Shown piece after piece: positions 1-6,898 of a stretch of 6,898 bases of DNA. The position numbers were made by a program, and so were the translations under genes. Source of the stretch: Nitrospinota bacterium. GTDB taxonomy: Bacteria > Nitrospinota > Nitrospinia > Nitrospinales > Nitrospinaceae. The stretch covers positions 1 through 6,898 of the forward strand of contig JAPUGN010000198.1 of the NCBI GenBank assembly GCA_027298165.1, read 5' to 3'. Numbering within the stretch: position 1 is the stretch's first letter; every line of letters starts with the position of its first letter. The notes under the pieces were generated by a model. The model worked only from the letters and a program-made list of their open reading frames with translations. It was not told where the DNA came from and searched no databases.

Positions 1-11
1 CCGGAACCCTT

Positions 12-1655
12 ATGGTTCAGAGTATTACCATAGAAACGGCTTCTCAAGAAAATAAACAAGTCCGGCGAATCCGAATAACCGGCTGGATTTTATTTTGCGT
101 GGTGTTGATGGCCGTCGGTTCGGGGGTCGCTGGCATGGGGCTGACCTGGGATGAATCCATGGCGCATTTCTGGGGCAGCGAAGTGTTTCGCGCGTGGTTG
201 TCCAACGCGTGGGACATACTTATCGCCGGTCAATGGAGCATCCTCTGGGACCCCGCCTTCCACGAAATATTCTGGCCCCCCGTCACCCCTGAAAATCAGA
301 AATTTTTCAATTTCAATTATCATCCCGCATTGACGAGAATCCTCCCGACGATCACCTGGTTTTTATTTCACGGGTGGTTCGGTGATGTCGTCGCTTACCG
401 CATGGCTCCTGCGATTTTGTTTGCGTTGGCCGTGATGGCTGTGTTTCGCGTGATGGCGCGGCGGTTCGATAGTGCAACCGGCTTGTTCGCCGCCTTGTCG
501 CTGGCGCTGATGCCGCGGGTGTTCGGTCACGCCCATATCGCCGCCACCGATACCGCCATGATGGCCTTCTGGCTGTTTGCCGTCGTCGCCTTTTACAAAG
601 GCTTGGAGGACAAACGCTGGTCCTACGGATTTGCGGTGCTGTTGGGTCTGGCGTTCTCGGTCAAATTTACCGGGGTGCTGATTCCTCTGGCATTGATTCT
701 TTACATGATCCTCGCCCGGGAAAAGCGCGCTTGGCGTAACGTGGCGGTTGCCGCCGTCATCAGTCCCGTCATCCTGATCGCGCTCAACCCCGCCTGGTGG
801 GTCGATCCCTTTTCCGGTGTTTTCACGCATTACTTACAGACCGCTTTGAGCCGGGACCAGTTTGTGCCGACCCCAGCGTATTATCTGGGAGAGTTGTACC
901 CGGTGCATGCCCCCTGGCATTACTCCCTGGTGATGACGGCGGTGACCGTTCCCGTGACTATTTTATTTTTCGTTCTGTGGGGCGCGGTATTGGGAATCAA
1001 ACAACGGGCGGACAAGTGGGTGCTCCTGGTTTTGTCCCAGCTCATTTTTTATTATCTGATTCTGGTGCTTCCTCTCAGCCCGGACTACGACGGGGTCCGT
1101 CTGTTCCTGCCCGTGTTTCCGTTTTTGGCCTGTCTTGCCGGGCTGGGATACCGCGGGTTGCGGGGTTGGGTGTTCAGAAACATGGATCGGTGGCCGGTTC
1201 TGATTAAATGGGGCAAGGCACGAATCGTCGCGCTGCTCTTTTTGATCGCATTCACTTGGCCGGCCATTCAGCTGGCGAAATTTCATCCTTTCTACCTTGA
1301 GTATTACAACGGCCTGACCGGCGGCGTGGCGGGTGCGAATCGGGCGGGCTTTGAAACCACCTACTGGTTCGATACGGTGGTCCCGTCGGTCCGGGACGAA
1401 ATCAATCAGTTTCCGCCCAACTCCCGGGTGGGCTTGTTGCCGCCGGTGGTCGATTATTTAAGATACATGCAGGACCACGGATTGTTGCGGCAAGACTTGA
1501 TCTTCACCCGAACGGATATGGATTACATCATTCTGCTACCGCGCCAATCGAAATTTCAGGATTTCATCTGGGATATGTATTATCGGCAGGAACCGATGTT
1601 CAAACTGTCTTTGGATGGGGTACCACTATTGTTGATTTACCGGAATCAGGATTGA
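12..1655 (+). CDS. GT-C fold membrane glycosyltransferase, PMT/ArnT (GT39-like) family
   Basis: Predicted integral inner-membrane glycosyltransferase of 547 residues. Family members move a sugar from a polyprenyl-phosphate carrier to a lipid, glycan or protein on the outer face of the membrane; the acceptor here cannot be told. About ten or eleven hydrophobic segments are visible, for example near residues 22-42, 130-148, 154-170, 180-196, 205-234, 243-259, 303-328, 335-354, 364-380 and 404-420. An acidic pair, Asp47-Glu48 (TWDES), sits just after the first membrane segment, where GT-C enzymes keep their catalytic or metal-binding acid. The stretch HAHIAATDTA (173-182) and the soluble-side motif EYYNGLTGG (430-438), followed by an aromatic FETTYWFD (447-454), resemble uncharacterised bacterial PMT_2 proteins as I know them. 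The C-terminal ~120 residues are mostly non-membrane. The ATG at 12 has only a weak GGA at 3-5 before it, and the frame stays open to the window edge, so the true start could lie upstream. The 3' end overlaps the convergent ligase gene by 56 bp. Family confident; substrate unknown. Confidence 0.82.
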   Translation: MVQSITIETASQENKQVRRIRITGWILFCVVLMAVGSGVAGMGLTWDESMAHFWGSEVFRAWLSNAWDILIAGQWSILWDPAFHEIFWPPVTPENQKFFNFNYHPALTRILPTITWFLFHGWFGDVVAYRMAPAILFALAVMAVFRVMARRFDSATGLFAALSLALMPRVFGHAHIAATDTAMMAFWLFAVVAFYKGLEDKRWSYGFAVLLGLAFSVKFTGVLIPLALILYMILAREKRAWRNVAVAAVISPVILIALNPAWWVDPFSGVFTHYLQTALSRDQFVPTPAYYLGELYPVHAPWHYSLVMTAVTVPVTILFFVLWGAVLGIKQRADKWVLLVLSQLIFYYLILVLPLSPDYDGVRLFLPVFPFLACLAGLGYRGLRGWVFRNMDRWPVLIKWGKARIVALLFLIAFTWPAIQLAKFHPFYLEYYNGLTGGVAGANRAGFETTYWFDTVVPSVRDEINQFPPNSRVGLLPPVVDYLRYMQDHGLLRQDLIFTRTDMDYIILLPRQSKFQDFIWDMYYRQEPMFKLSLDGVPLLLIYRNQD

Positions 1656-3183
1656 ATTCTTCCCGCAGTTGATTTTTCAAAATTTTTCCGACCGGGTTTT
1701 TGGGAAGGGTTTCATAAAACCGGAAATGGTCGGGTAGCATGAAGGCCGGAAGTTTTCCCCGGCAGTATTCCTTCAATTTGTTTTCTGCCAGCGTGCCTGC
1801 CTGCTTTAAGGACACACAGGCTACCACCTGCTCTCCCAATCGGTCATGCGGGACACCGATGGCCGCCGCTTCTAAAATCGCCGGGTGATTGATCAGCACG
1901 TTTTCGATTGCCAACGGGGAGACGTTTTCACCCGCGCGGATGATCATATCCTTTTTGCGTCCGGCGGAAATATAAAGCCGGCCTTTCTCGTCTATATGTC
2001 CCAGGTCACCGGTTTTCAGCCAGCCGTCGGCGGTGACCGTGTCCCGTGTTTCCTGAGCGAGTTTCCAGTAGCCCCGCATCACTGTTTCCGCCTGGATCCA
2101 GATTTCCCCCACGGCCCCCTCGGTGACGGGGTCGCCCCGGTCATCCACGATTTTCAGAGTGATGTTGGGAAGCGGCGGACCCACAGAACCGGGAACGCTC
2201 CCGTCCACCATGGTATTGACCGCAACCACCGGCGAAGCCTCGGTCAACCCGTAGCCCTCGAGAATGGTGGTTCCGAGCACCGTCTCCACTTTATTCAACA
2301 GGGCGTGGGGAAGTGCCGCCCCGCCCGAAATGCAGTATTTCAGGGAGGAGGTGTCGTAGCGTTCGGATTCGGCCAGTTGGACCAGAAAGGAATAAATGGT
2401 CGGCACCAGCGGCAACACCGTGGCCCGCTGTTCGACGATGGTGGCGAGAATGGTTTTCGGATGAAATTGCGGCAGGAGGATGATCGTACCCCCCGACCGC
2501 AGAAACACCAGGGATATCATGTTGCCGAACGAGTGAAACAGAGGCAGAGCCATGATCGCCCGGTCTTCGGCAGAAAATTGTAAATGTTCCTGGACTCCGG
2601 TGGTGTTGGCGTAAAACATGCTTTCGTCCAGCATCACCCCTTTGGGCCGGGCGGTGGTGCCGGAGGTATACATGATGACGTCCGGGATGTCCTCACTGCG
2701 CTCGTGCCTTTGCCGGGCCGCCTGCGGGTTTCCGGATTTTAAAAATGGGTCGAAAAGCTGGGTGCCGTCCTCGGGCAACAGGCCTCTGGGAAATTCCGTG
2801 GTGACGATCCGCTGTTTGAAAATGGAAAAAAAACGGGAGGTTTCCGGTTTGATAAAGGCAGGGTTGATCACCAGCACGTCCACTCCCGCATCCTGGGTGA
2901 CATAGACCTGGTCTTCCGGGGTCAGCATGAAGTTGTAGGGGACCACCGGCAGGCCCTTGAGCAGAGCTGCCAGAAACGCGATCAGATATTCTTTCTGGTT
3001 GAGGCACAGCAGGCCCAGCTTGCTGTCGGCGTCAAGGTTCAATGTTTCCAAGGCCCCGGCAAAGCGTTCCACCTGGTCCAGCAATTGGGCATACGTTAAC
3101 GTGTCTGCGCCATCGATCACTGCAGGATGATTCGGCTGGGACTGGGCGTGGGATTGCAGGATTTTATAAAATTCAAGGGCCAT
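1600..3183 (-). CDS. AMP-forming acyl-CoA synthetase / acid-CoA ligase (ANL superfamily)
   Basis: Complete 527-residue cytosolic adenylate-forming enzyme, the usual length for the acyl-CoA synthetase group. It should activate a carboxylic acid with ATP to an acyl-adenylate and pass the acyl group to CoA or possibly another thiol; a fatty acid is the most likely substrate. The core motifs appear in order: P-loop A3 YTSGTTARPKG (172-182), PLFHSFG (214-220), SGGAALP (286-292), A5 YGLTEASP (311-318), A7 TGDLG (391-395), A8 hinge GRKKDMIIRAGEN (408-420), and A10 PKNPVGK (494-500), whose Lys500 should be the adenylation lysine. All expected catalytic residues are present, so it looks active. The ATG at 3183 precedes a normal N-terminus (EFYKILQSHAQSQPNHPAV), but no strong Shine-Dalgarno is visible upstream. 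The last ~17 residues after the A10 region lie inside the convergent glycosyltransferase gene. It is divergent from the efflux operon. Long-chain, medium-chain or aryl specificity cannot be assigned by eye. Confidence 0.88.
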   Translation of the reverse strand: MALEFYKILQSHAQSQPNHPAVIDGADTLTYAQLLDQVERFAGALETLNLDADSKLGLLCLNQKEYLIAFLAALLKGLPVVPYNFMLTPEDQVYVTQDAGVDVLVINPAFIKPETSRFFSIFKQRIVTTEFPRGLLPEDGTQLFDPFLKSGNPQAARQRHERSEDIPDVIMYTSGTTARPKGVMLDESMFYANTTGVQEHLQFSAEDRAIMALPLFHSFGNMISLVFLRSGGTIILLPQFHPKTILATIVEQRATVLPLVPTIYSFLVQLAESERYDTSSLKYCISGGAALPHALLNKVETVLGTTILEGYGLTEASPVVAVNTMVDGSVPGSVGPPLPNITLKIVDDRGDPVTEGAVGEIWIQAETVMRGYWKLAQETRDTVTADGWLKTGDLGHIDEKGRLYISAGRKKDMIIRAGENVSPLAIENVLINHPAILEAAAIGVPHDRLGEQVVACVSLKQAGTLAENKLKEYCRGKLPAFMLPDHFRFYETLPKNPVGKILKNQLREEFNPDSGKSTIVVPHPKTV

Positions 3184-3231
3184 AGGTTTTACCGGAAAGA
3201 GGGTTCCAAAGGCCGATGCGAAGGCAGTTTA

Positions 3232-3261
3232 TTAATAGCATAAATGGGCCGGGAAGGACAA
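3232..3261 (-). promoter_or_regulatory. Candidate sigma70-type promoter for the acyl-CoA synthetase gene
   Basis: On the minus strand, TTGTCC (3261-3256) is followed after 18 nt by TATTAA (3237-3232). A TG dinucleotide sits one base before the -10 (TGC at 3240-3238), giving an extended -10 look. It lies about 50 bp ahead of the ATG at 3183. The match is only moderate and was judged by eye. Confidence 0.35.
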
Positions 3262-3282
3262 TACGCAAGGTCCGATTTCCCG
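3250..3282. repeat. Bulged inverted repeat in the divergent intergenic region
   Basis: CGGGAAGGAC (3250-3259) is complementary to GTCC (3270-3273) plus TTCCCG (3277-3282). The arms give ten base pairs, with a three-base bulge (GAT, 3274-3276) and a ten-base loop. It overlaps the proposed -35 of the minus-strand promoter, so it could be an operator or an RNA hairpin. No T-run follows it directly on either strand, so it does not look like a simple terminator. The function is not shown. Confidence 0.4.
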
Positions 3283-3365
3283 ACGCCCCCCCATTAAAGG
3301 GAGTGTTTTTTTCATAGGGGTTGAAAGGATGGGCCGCGTCAGCCTACAAAACGTGAGTGGGGCAT

Positions 3366-3390
3366 CCCCGCTGGGCCGGGGGTTTTGTTT
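3366..3390 (+). terminator. Candidate intrinsic terminator upstream of the efflux operon
   Basis: CCCCG (3366-3370) pairs with CGGGG (3377-3381) across a six-base loop, followed by GG and then TTTTGTTT (3383-3390). This is the shape of a weak rho-independent terminator reading rightward. No recognised gene ends just before it. It could shield the efflux promoter from antisense read-through, end a small transcript, or be chance. The stem is only five base pairs. Confidence 0.35.
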
Positions 3391-3417
3391 GTAATCACTT
3401 TACCGATATAAGATAAT
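3389..3417 (+). promoter_or_regulatory. Candidate sigma70-type promoter for the RND efflux operon
   Basis: TTGTAA (3389-3394) and GATAAT (3412-3417) are separated by 17 nt, matching four and five of six consensus bases. Transcription would begin near 3424, leaving a very short leader of about 11 nt to the ATG at 3435, or 20 nt to the ATG at 3444. An overlapping alternative is TTGTTT (3385-3390) with TATAAG (3407-3412), spacing 16. The surrounding AT-rich stretch (3383-3430) contrasts with the GC-rich flanks and supports a promoter here. Confidence 0.5.
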
Positions 3418-3434
3418 GAATTTAAATTACTTGG

Positions 3435-4823
3435 ATGAAAGCTATGAATCTTGGAACTCAACTTGAATATCGGAGAATCCCTGATGGGAGGCGCCTTCCG
3501 GCATGGACCCTCGCGCTGGCGGCTCTGGCGCTGCTGGTGGGTTGCGGCCAATCGGAACCGGACCCGTCCGCCCAAAAGCACAAACGGGAACTGGTGCTTC
3601 CGGTTCAAATAGGCAAGGTGATCTTCAAGGATGTCATCAACGAAATTCAGGCGGTGGGCAACATCGTGGCGGAGCAACGGGTGGTGGTAACCTCCGAGGT
3701 GAACGGGCGCATCCGCGCGTTGCCGGTGGAGGAAGGGTCGAAAGTCAAGGCGGGGCAGGTGTTGGCCCGTATCGATATCCGGGAATACCACCTCGAAGTG
3801 GAACGTTTGCAGGCGGATCAGGCCAGCGCCCGCAAGGAATATGAAAAAACCCTGAGCGGTCTCCGTCCGGAAGACCAAGAAAAACTGAAGGCCCAGGCCA
3901 ATGCGGATCAGAGCGCCCTCGATCTTGCGGTTAAAGAACAAAAAAGAATGAAACAACTGGTGCTGGACGGGGTGTTGTCCCAGTCCTTGTTGGATGAAGC
4001 CAACGACAAAGTCGCCCGCGCCCAGGAAACCCTGCGCGCCAGCCAAGCGGCGTCGACCGCCGGCGGGAGCTCACGCGAAGAAGATATATTGAAAAGCCGG
4101 TCCAACCTCGACTCGGTCACCACCAAACTGGCCATGGCACAATTGAACCGTTCCAAGGCCGTCATCCGGGCGCCTTTCGACGGTGTGGTCATTTCCAAAA
4201 AAATCGAAGTGGGGGCCTATGCCGGACCCGGCACCGCCATCCTGGAAATGATTGGGTCCTCACGGCTGAAAGCGGTTCTGGAAATTCCCCAGAGTTTCCG
4301 CGGCAAGCTGGAGAAAATCAGCCGCATCGATTTCAAGGTGGAGGAGTTGGACCTTGAGTTTCCTATCAAGCGGAACTTGAAGCAACGGGTCCGTGTGATT
4401 CCTGATGCCAGCATCTTTTCCGGAAACATACGGGTGCAGGTGGATCTGCCTCGTAATATGAAAAGCCTGTTTCCCGGGTTGACGCTCGAAGCCCGGTTGC
4501 AGTTCGACACGCGCCGCCAGATCAAGCATGTGCCGTCCATTGCGCTGGTGATCAATGAAAAAGGCACGGTCGTGTATGTCGTGGAACAAGGACACGCCAA
4601 ACGGGTACCGGTGCGCGCTTTTATGGAAAGAGACAATCTGGTGGAGATCGACGATTTCACCCATCAATTGAACCTGCAGACCCAGTTGATCCTGCGCGGG
4701 TCCGGCGCGGTATTTCCCGGTGTTAAAGTATTTCTCACCAATCCGCAACCCCAGGCCAAACCTCCCTTCAACGCCGCGGAGAAAGGAAAAGTCCGGCCCA
4801 AAGCCGGTCAGCGGGGCACCTGA
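3435..4823 (+). CDS. RND efflux periplasmic adaptor subunit (membrane fusion protein, HlyD/AcrA-type), predicted lipoprotein
   Basis: 462-residue adaptor expected to bridge the inner-membrane pump encoded next to an outer-membrane channel. A signal peptide with hydrophobic core (about 22-36) ends in the lipobox LVGC, so Cys37 should be lipidated. The domains run in the usual order: first half of the lipoyl domain (about 83-113, with VNGRIRALPVEEGSKVKAGQ pattern), a long alpha-helical hairpin rich in charged and Gln residues (about 115-240), the second lipoyl half (APFDGVVISKKIEVGAYAGP, 246-265), beta-barrel (about 277-360), and a membrane-proximal domain (about 365-435). A Pro/Lys-rich tail (440-462) follows. 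The protein is longer than typical 370-400-residue adaptors because of this tail and a 21-residue pre-hydrophobic region. An in-frame ATG at 3444 (Met4) has GGA at 3433-3435 at better spacing and may be the real start. It overlaps the permease gene by one base, implying a coupled operon. Substrate unknown. Confidence 0.92.
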   Translation: MKAMNLGTQLEYRRIPDGRRLPAWTLALAALALLVGCGQSEPDPSAQKHKRELVLPVQIGKVIFKDVINEIQAVGNIVAEQRVVVTSEVNGRIRALPVEEGSKVKAGQVLARIDIREYHLEVERLQADQASARKEYEKTLSGLRPEDQEKLKAQANADQSALDLAVKEQKRMKQLVLDGVLSQSLLDEANDKVARAQETLRASQAASTAGGSSREEDILKSRSNLDSVTTKLAMAQLNRSKAVIRAPFDGVVISKKIEVGAYAGPGTAILEMIGSSRLKAVLEIPQSFRGKLEKISRIDFKVEELDLEFPIKRNLKQRVRVIPDASIFSGNIRVQVDLPRNMKSLFPGLTLEARLQFDTRRQIKHVPSIALVINEKGTVVYVVEQGHAKRVPVRAFMERDNLVEIDDFTHQLNLQTQLILRGSGAVFPGVKVFLTNPQPQAKPPFNAAEKGKVRPKAGQRGT

Positions 4824-6898
4824 TGAAACTCGTTGACCGCTCCATCCGAAATTACCATACGGTGATGGTGGCCATTGTGATGACGACCGTCATCGGCATC
4901 ATCTGCTACAACACCCTTCCCCGGCAACTCACCCCCACGGTGGACAAACCGCTGATCGAAGTGCGGACGAAATACCGTGGACTTTCCCCGAACGAAGTCG
5001 AACGCAATATCACGCGCCGGCTGGAGGAACAACTGGAGACCGTCGAAGGTCTTAAGAAGATGACCTCCCGAAGTCAGCACGGGGAAAGCACCATCACCCT
5101 GGAATTTGAATGGGGCACCGACAAGAAAATCGCAACCATCGACGTCAACAACAAACTCCAGCAGGTGAAAGATCTGCCGGTGCTTGCCGACAAGCCGGTG
5201 CTGAAGTCCATCTCCACAGACAACTCCAACCCCATCATGTGGGTGATTGTGGAGAAGCCCGATCCGCAGATGCCGGATATGAACCAGAATTATATGTTCA
5301 AAACCGGTGAGGATATCATCGTTCCCCTTTTGCAACGCGTGGAGGGGGTTTCGGAGGTGTGGCATTTCGGCGGCGAGGAGAGGGAGATGCGCGTCGAATT
5401 CGATCCCTATGGCCTGGCCCGCCTGCATCTCACCTACAAGGAAGTGATCAAGAAACTCACCAATGAAAACCAGAACGCCCGCGCCGGGTTTCATGACGAA
5501 ACCAATCGCCAATATACTGTCCGCACCCTGGGCGAATTCAAGAATCCGGAGGACATTTTAAAAACCGTCATCAAGCGCGACGGTAACAAAACCATCCGGG
5601 TGCGCGACTTTGCCGAAGTGGTCGACGGGTACAAACGTACCTCTTCACTGGTGCGAATCAACGGGCGCATCTCCAACGCATTCGGCATCATCCGTGAGCA
5701 GGGCGCCAATGTCGTCAGCACCTGTAACCTGGCCACGGAAAAGATCGAAGAGTTGAACCGCGAACTCCTCAACCGCGGCATTCCGATGCGGTTGAAAATC
5801 GTTTACAAGGATGTCGACTACATCGACGAAGCGATGTATCTGGTGAAATCGAACCTGGCTATTGGCGCCGCGCTGGCAGTGATAGTCCTTTTGTTGTTCT
5901 TGGGATCGGTGCGGTCGGTGTTGATCATCGCCATCAGCATTCCCGTCAGCCTGGTGGCGGTGTTTATTGTTCTGAAGTTGCTCGGACGAAGCATCAATAT
6001 CATTTCGCTCGCCGGGATGGCCTTCGCTGTGGGCATGGTGGTGGACAACTCCATCGTCGTGCTGGAAAATATTTACCGCCACCTCACCCTGAAGAAGGGT
6101 GTATTCAAAGCCGCGTACGACGGCACCGTGGAGGTTTGGGGCGCGGTGTTGTCGTCGACCCTGACCACGCTGGCCGTGTTCCTGCCGGTGGTGTTCATCC
6201 AAGAGGAAGCGGGCCAGTTGTTCCAGGATATCGCCATCACCATCAGCGCCAGCATCGCTTTATCGTTGATAGTTTCCATCACCGTGATTCCGACACTGGC
6301 GACGCTTTTGATCCGACTGCAGCCGGGGGAGACCTATCAGCCAGGTTTTCTGCATCGCGGGCCGTTGAGACCTCTGGTGATTTTGGGAGAGGCTCTGGCC
6401 TCAGGCTATTCCCGATCCATGAAATTTGTCCTGGGAACGGGATTCGGTCATGTGGTCGTGAAGCTGGGAGTGATAATCGGTATCGCGGGAATGCTGATGT
6501 GGAGTACTCTGATTCTTCCGGAAAGAGACTATCTGCCCTTCGGCAACAGCAATATGGTGTTCATGTTCATCGACCCGGTGGCGGGGGTGCCGGCGGAACA
6601 GAACATGAAATACTTCGCCGAGTACGAAAATAAAATTAACGAGATGGAAGATGTGGACAACAACTTCCTCGTATTTTCGAATCGGTTCAACGGCGGCGGG
6701 GCGATCGTCAAACCCGCATTGGCCCGGGGACAGCGCGGCGAAGTGAAAATGACGGTGAAATCGCGGGAGATGGGCGGCGAAATTTTCCAGATACCGGGAT
6801 ACCGGTTCGCCTTCGCATCCCAACGTCCCATCTTCCGGTCCGCCTCCAAAACGTTTGATATAGAAATCACCGGACCGGATATTTTCGAGTTGAAGCGG
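4823..6898 (+). CDS. RND efflux permease subunit, HAE-1/AcrB-like (3'-truncated by window edge)
   Basis: Inner-membrane proton-driven pump that should work as a trimer with the preceding adaptor. The open frame from the ATG at 4823 runs 692 codons to the window end without a stop; the family is usually about 1,030-1,060 residues, so roughly two thirds is seen. Visible parts: TM1 (about 13-31), first large periplasmic porter/docking region (about 34-335, with YRGLSPNEVE and LQQVKDLP), TM2-TM6 (about 345-500) including GSVRSVLIIAISIPVSL (361-377), TM7 (about 544-564) and the start of the second periplasmic loop (from PERDYLPFG, 566-574). The TM4 proton-relay site reads VVDNSIVVLEN, with Asp408 followed by Asn409 where AcrB has Asp-Asp. 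Metal-pump (CusA-type) TM4 features are not seen. The TGATG junction shares the start A with the adaptor stop, so translation is probably coupled; no strong separate ribosome site is seen. Drug, bile, lipid or solvent substrates are all possible. Confidence 0.93.
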   Translation, partial: MKLVDRSIRNYHTVMVAIVMTTVIGIICYNTLPRQLTPTVDKPLIEVRTKYRGLSPNEVERNITRRLEEQLETVEGLKKMTSRSQHGESTITLEFEWGTDKKIATIDVNNKLQQVKDLPVLADKPVLKSISTDNSNPIMWVIVEKPDPQMPDMNQNYMFKTGEDIIVPLLQRVEGVSEVWHFGGEEREMRVEFDPYGLARLHLTYKEVIKKLTNENQNARAGFHDETNRQYTVRTLGEFKNPEDILKTVIKRDGNKTIRVRDFAEVVDGYKRTSSLVRINGRISNAFGIIREQGANVVSTCNLATEKIEELNRELLNRGIPMRLKIVYKDVDYIDEAMYLVKSNLAIGAALAVIVLLLFLGSVRSVLIIAISIPVSLVAVFIVLKLLGRSINIISLAGMAFAVGMVVDNSIVVLENIYRHLTLKKGVFKAAYDGTVEVWGAVLSSTLTTLAVFLPVVFIQEEAGQLFQDIAITISASIALSLIVSITVIPTLATLLIRLQPGETYQPGFLHRGPLRPLVILGEALASGYSRSMKFVLGTGFGHVVVKLGVIIGIAGMLMWSTLILPERDYLPFGNSNMVFMFIDPVAGVPAEQNMKYFAEYENKINEMEDVDNNFLVFSNRFNGGGAIVKPALARGQRGEVKMTVKSREMGGEIFQIPGYRFAFASQRPIFRSASKTFDIEITGPDIFELKR

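Noticed and set aside
1885..2583. Plus-strand open frame of 232 codons opposite the acyl-CoA synthetase
   Set aside because: The minus strand carries all ANL motifs here. The plus-strand translation is His/Arg/Gln-rich with no domain.
3286..3312. C-run, short GGG complement and T7 as a second intrinsic terminator
   Set aside because: Only three contiguous base pairs can form (CCC 3290-3292 with GGG 3299-3301), with mismatches beyond, and the T-run is four bases away. Too weak to call.
3329..3394. 21-codon ORF ahead of the efflux operon as a possible leader peptide
   Set aside because: The candidate terminator lies inside this ORF instead of after it, no run of regulatory codons is present, and the spacing of any ribosome site is poor.
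3339..4046. Long open frame on the minus strand (235 codons) opposite the adaptor start
   Set aside because: It is antisense to a clear adaptor gene, crosses the candidate efflux promoter, and its translation shows no recognisable domain; it looks like a composition shadow.
4808..5512. Minus-strand open frame of 234 codons opposite the permease
   Set aside because: The sense frame encodes conserved RND sequence throughout. The antisense product is His/Gly-rich and low in plausibility, typical of a shadow frame.
6044..6049. Permease as a dead pump because of the TM4 Asp to Asn change
   Set aside because: The rest of the frame is intact and conserved, and Asp-Asn is known in apparently functional HAE-1-like relatives.

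Overview
The window reads as ordinary chromosomal DNA from a moderately GC-rich, didermic (Gram-negative-type) bacterium. The last two genes specify a lipoprotein periplasmic adaptor and an RND inner-membrane pump, which only makes sense with an outer membrane. No ribosomal or other marker gene is present, so taxonomy is open. A deltaproteobacterial or Nitrospinota-like source would fit the style, but this is only a guess.

Layout: (1) 12-1655 (+) encodes a polytopic GT-C fold glycosyltransferase of the PMT/ArnT (GT39-like) type. (2) 1600-3183 (-) encodes a complete acyl-CoA synthetase-type adenylate-forming enzyme, convergent with the first gene and overlapping its 3' end by 56 bp. (3) 3184-3434 is a 251-bp divergent intergenic region. 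It holds plausible sigma70-type promoters in both directions, a bulged inverted repeat lying on the proposed -35 of the ligase promoter, and a hairpin followed by a T-rich run. (4) 3435-4823 (+) encodes an RND membrane fusion protein with a lipoprotein signal. (5) 4823 to the window end (+) encodes the first 692 residues of the cognate RND permease. Its start codon shares one base with the adaptor stop codon (TGATG), so the two are a translationally coupled operon. The permease runs off the right edge. No outer-membrane factor (TolC-like) is visible and it may lie downstream.

The adaptor and permease together should form an envelope efflux pump. The permease carries Asp-Asn where AcrB-type pumps carry Asp-Asp in TM4, and it lacks the look of metal-type (CusA) pumps, so I call it HAE-1-like with unknown substrate. 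The glycosyltransferase and ligase are on opposite strands and need not work with the pump. A link through envelope lipids is conceivable, but nothing in the sequence demonstrates it. I found no mobile element, CRISPR array, RNA gene or clearly new system. The points worth a second look are the convergent coding overlap, the structured intergenic region, the TM4 variant and the adaptor start site.
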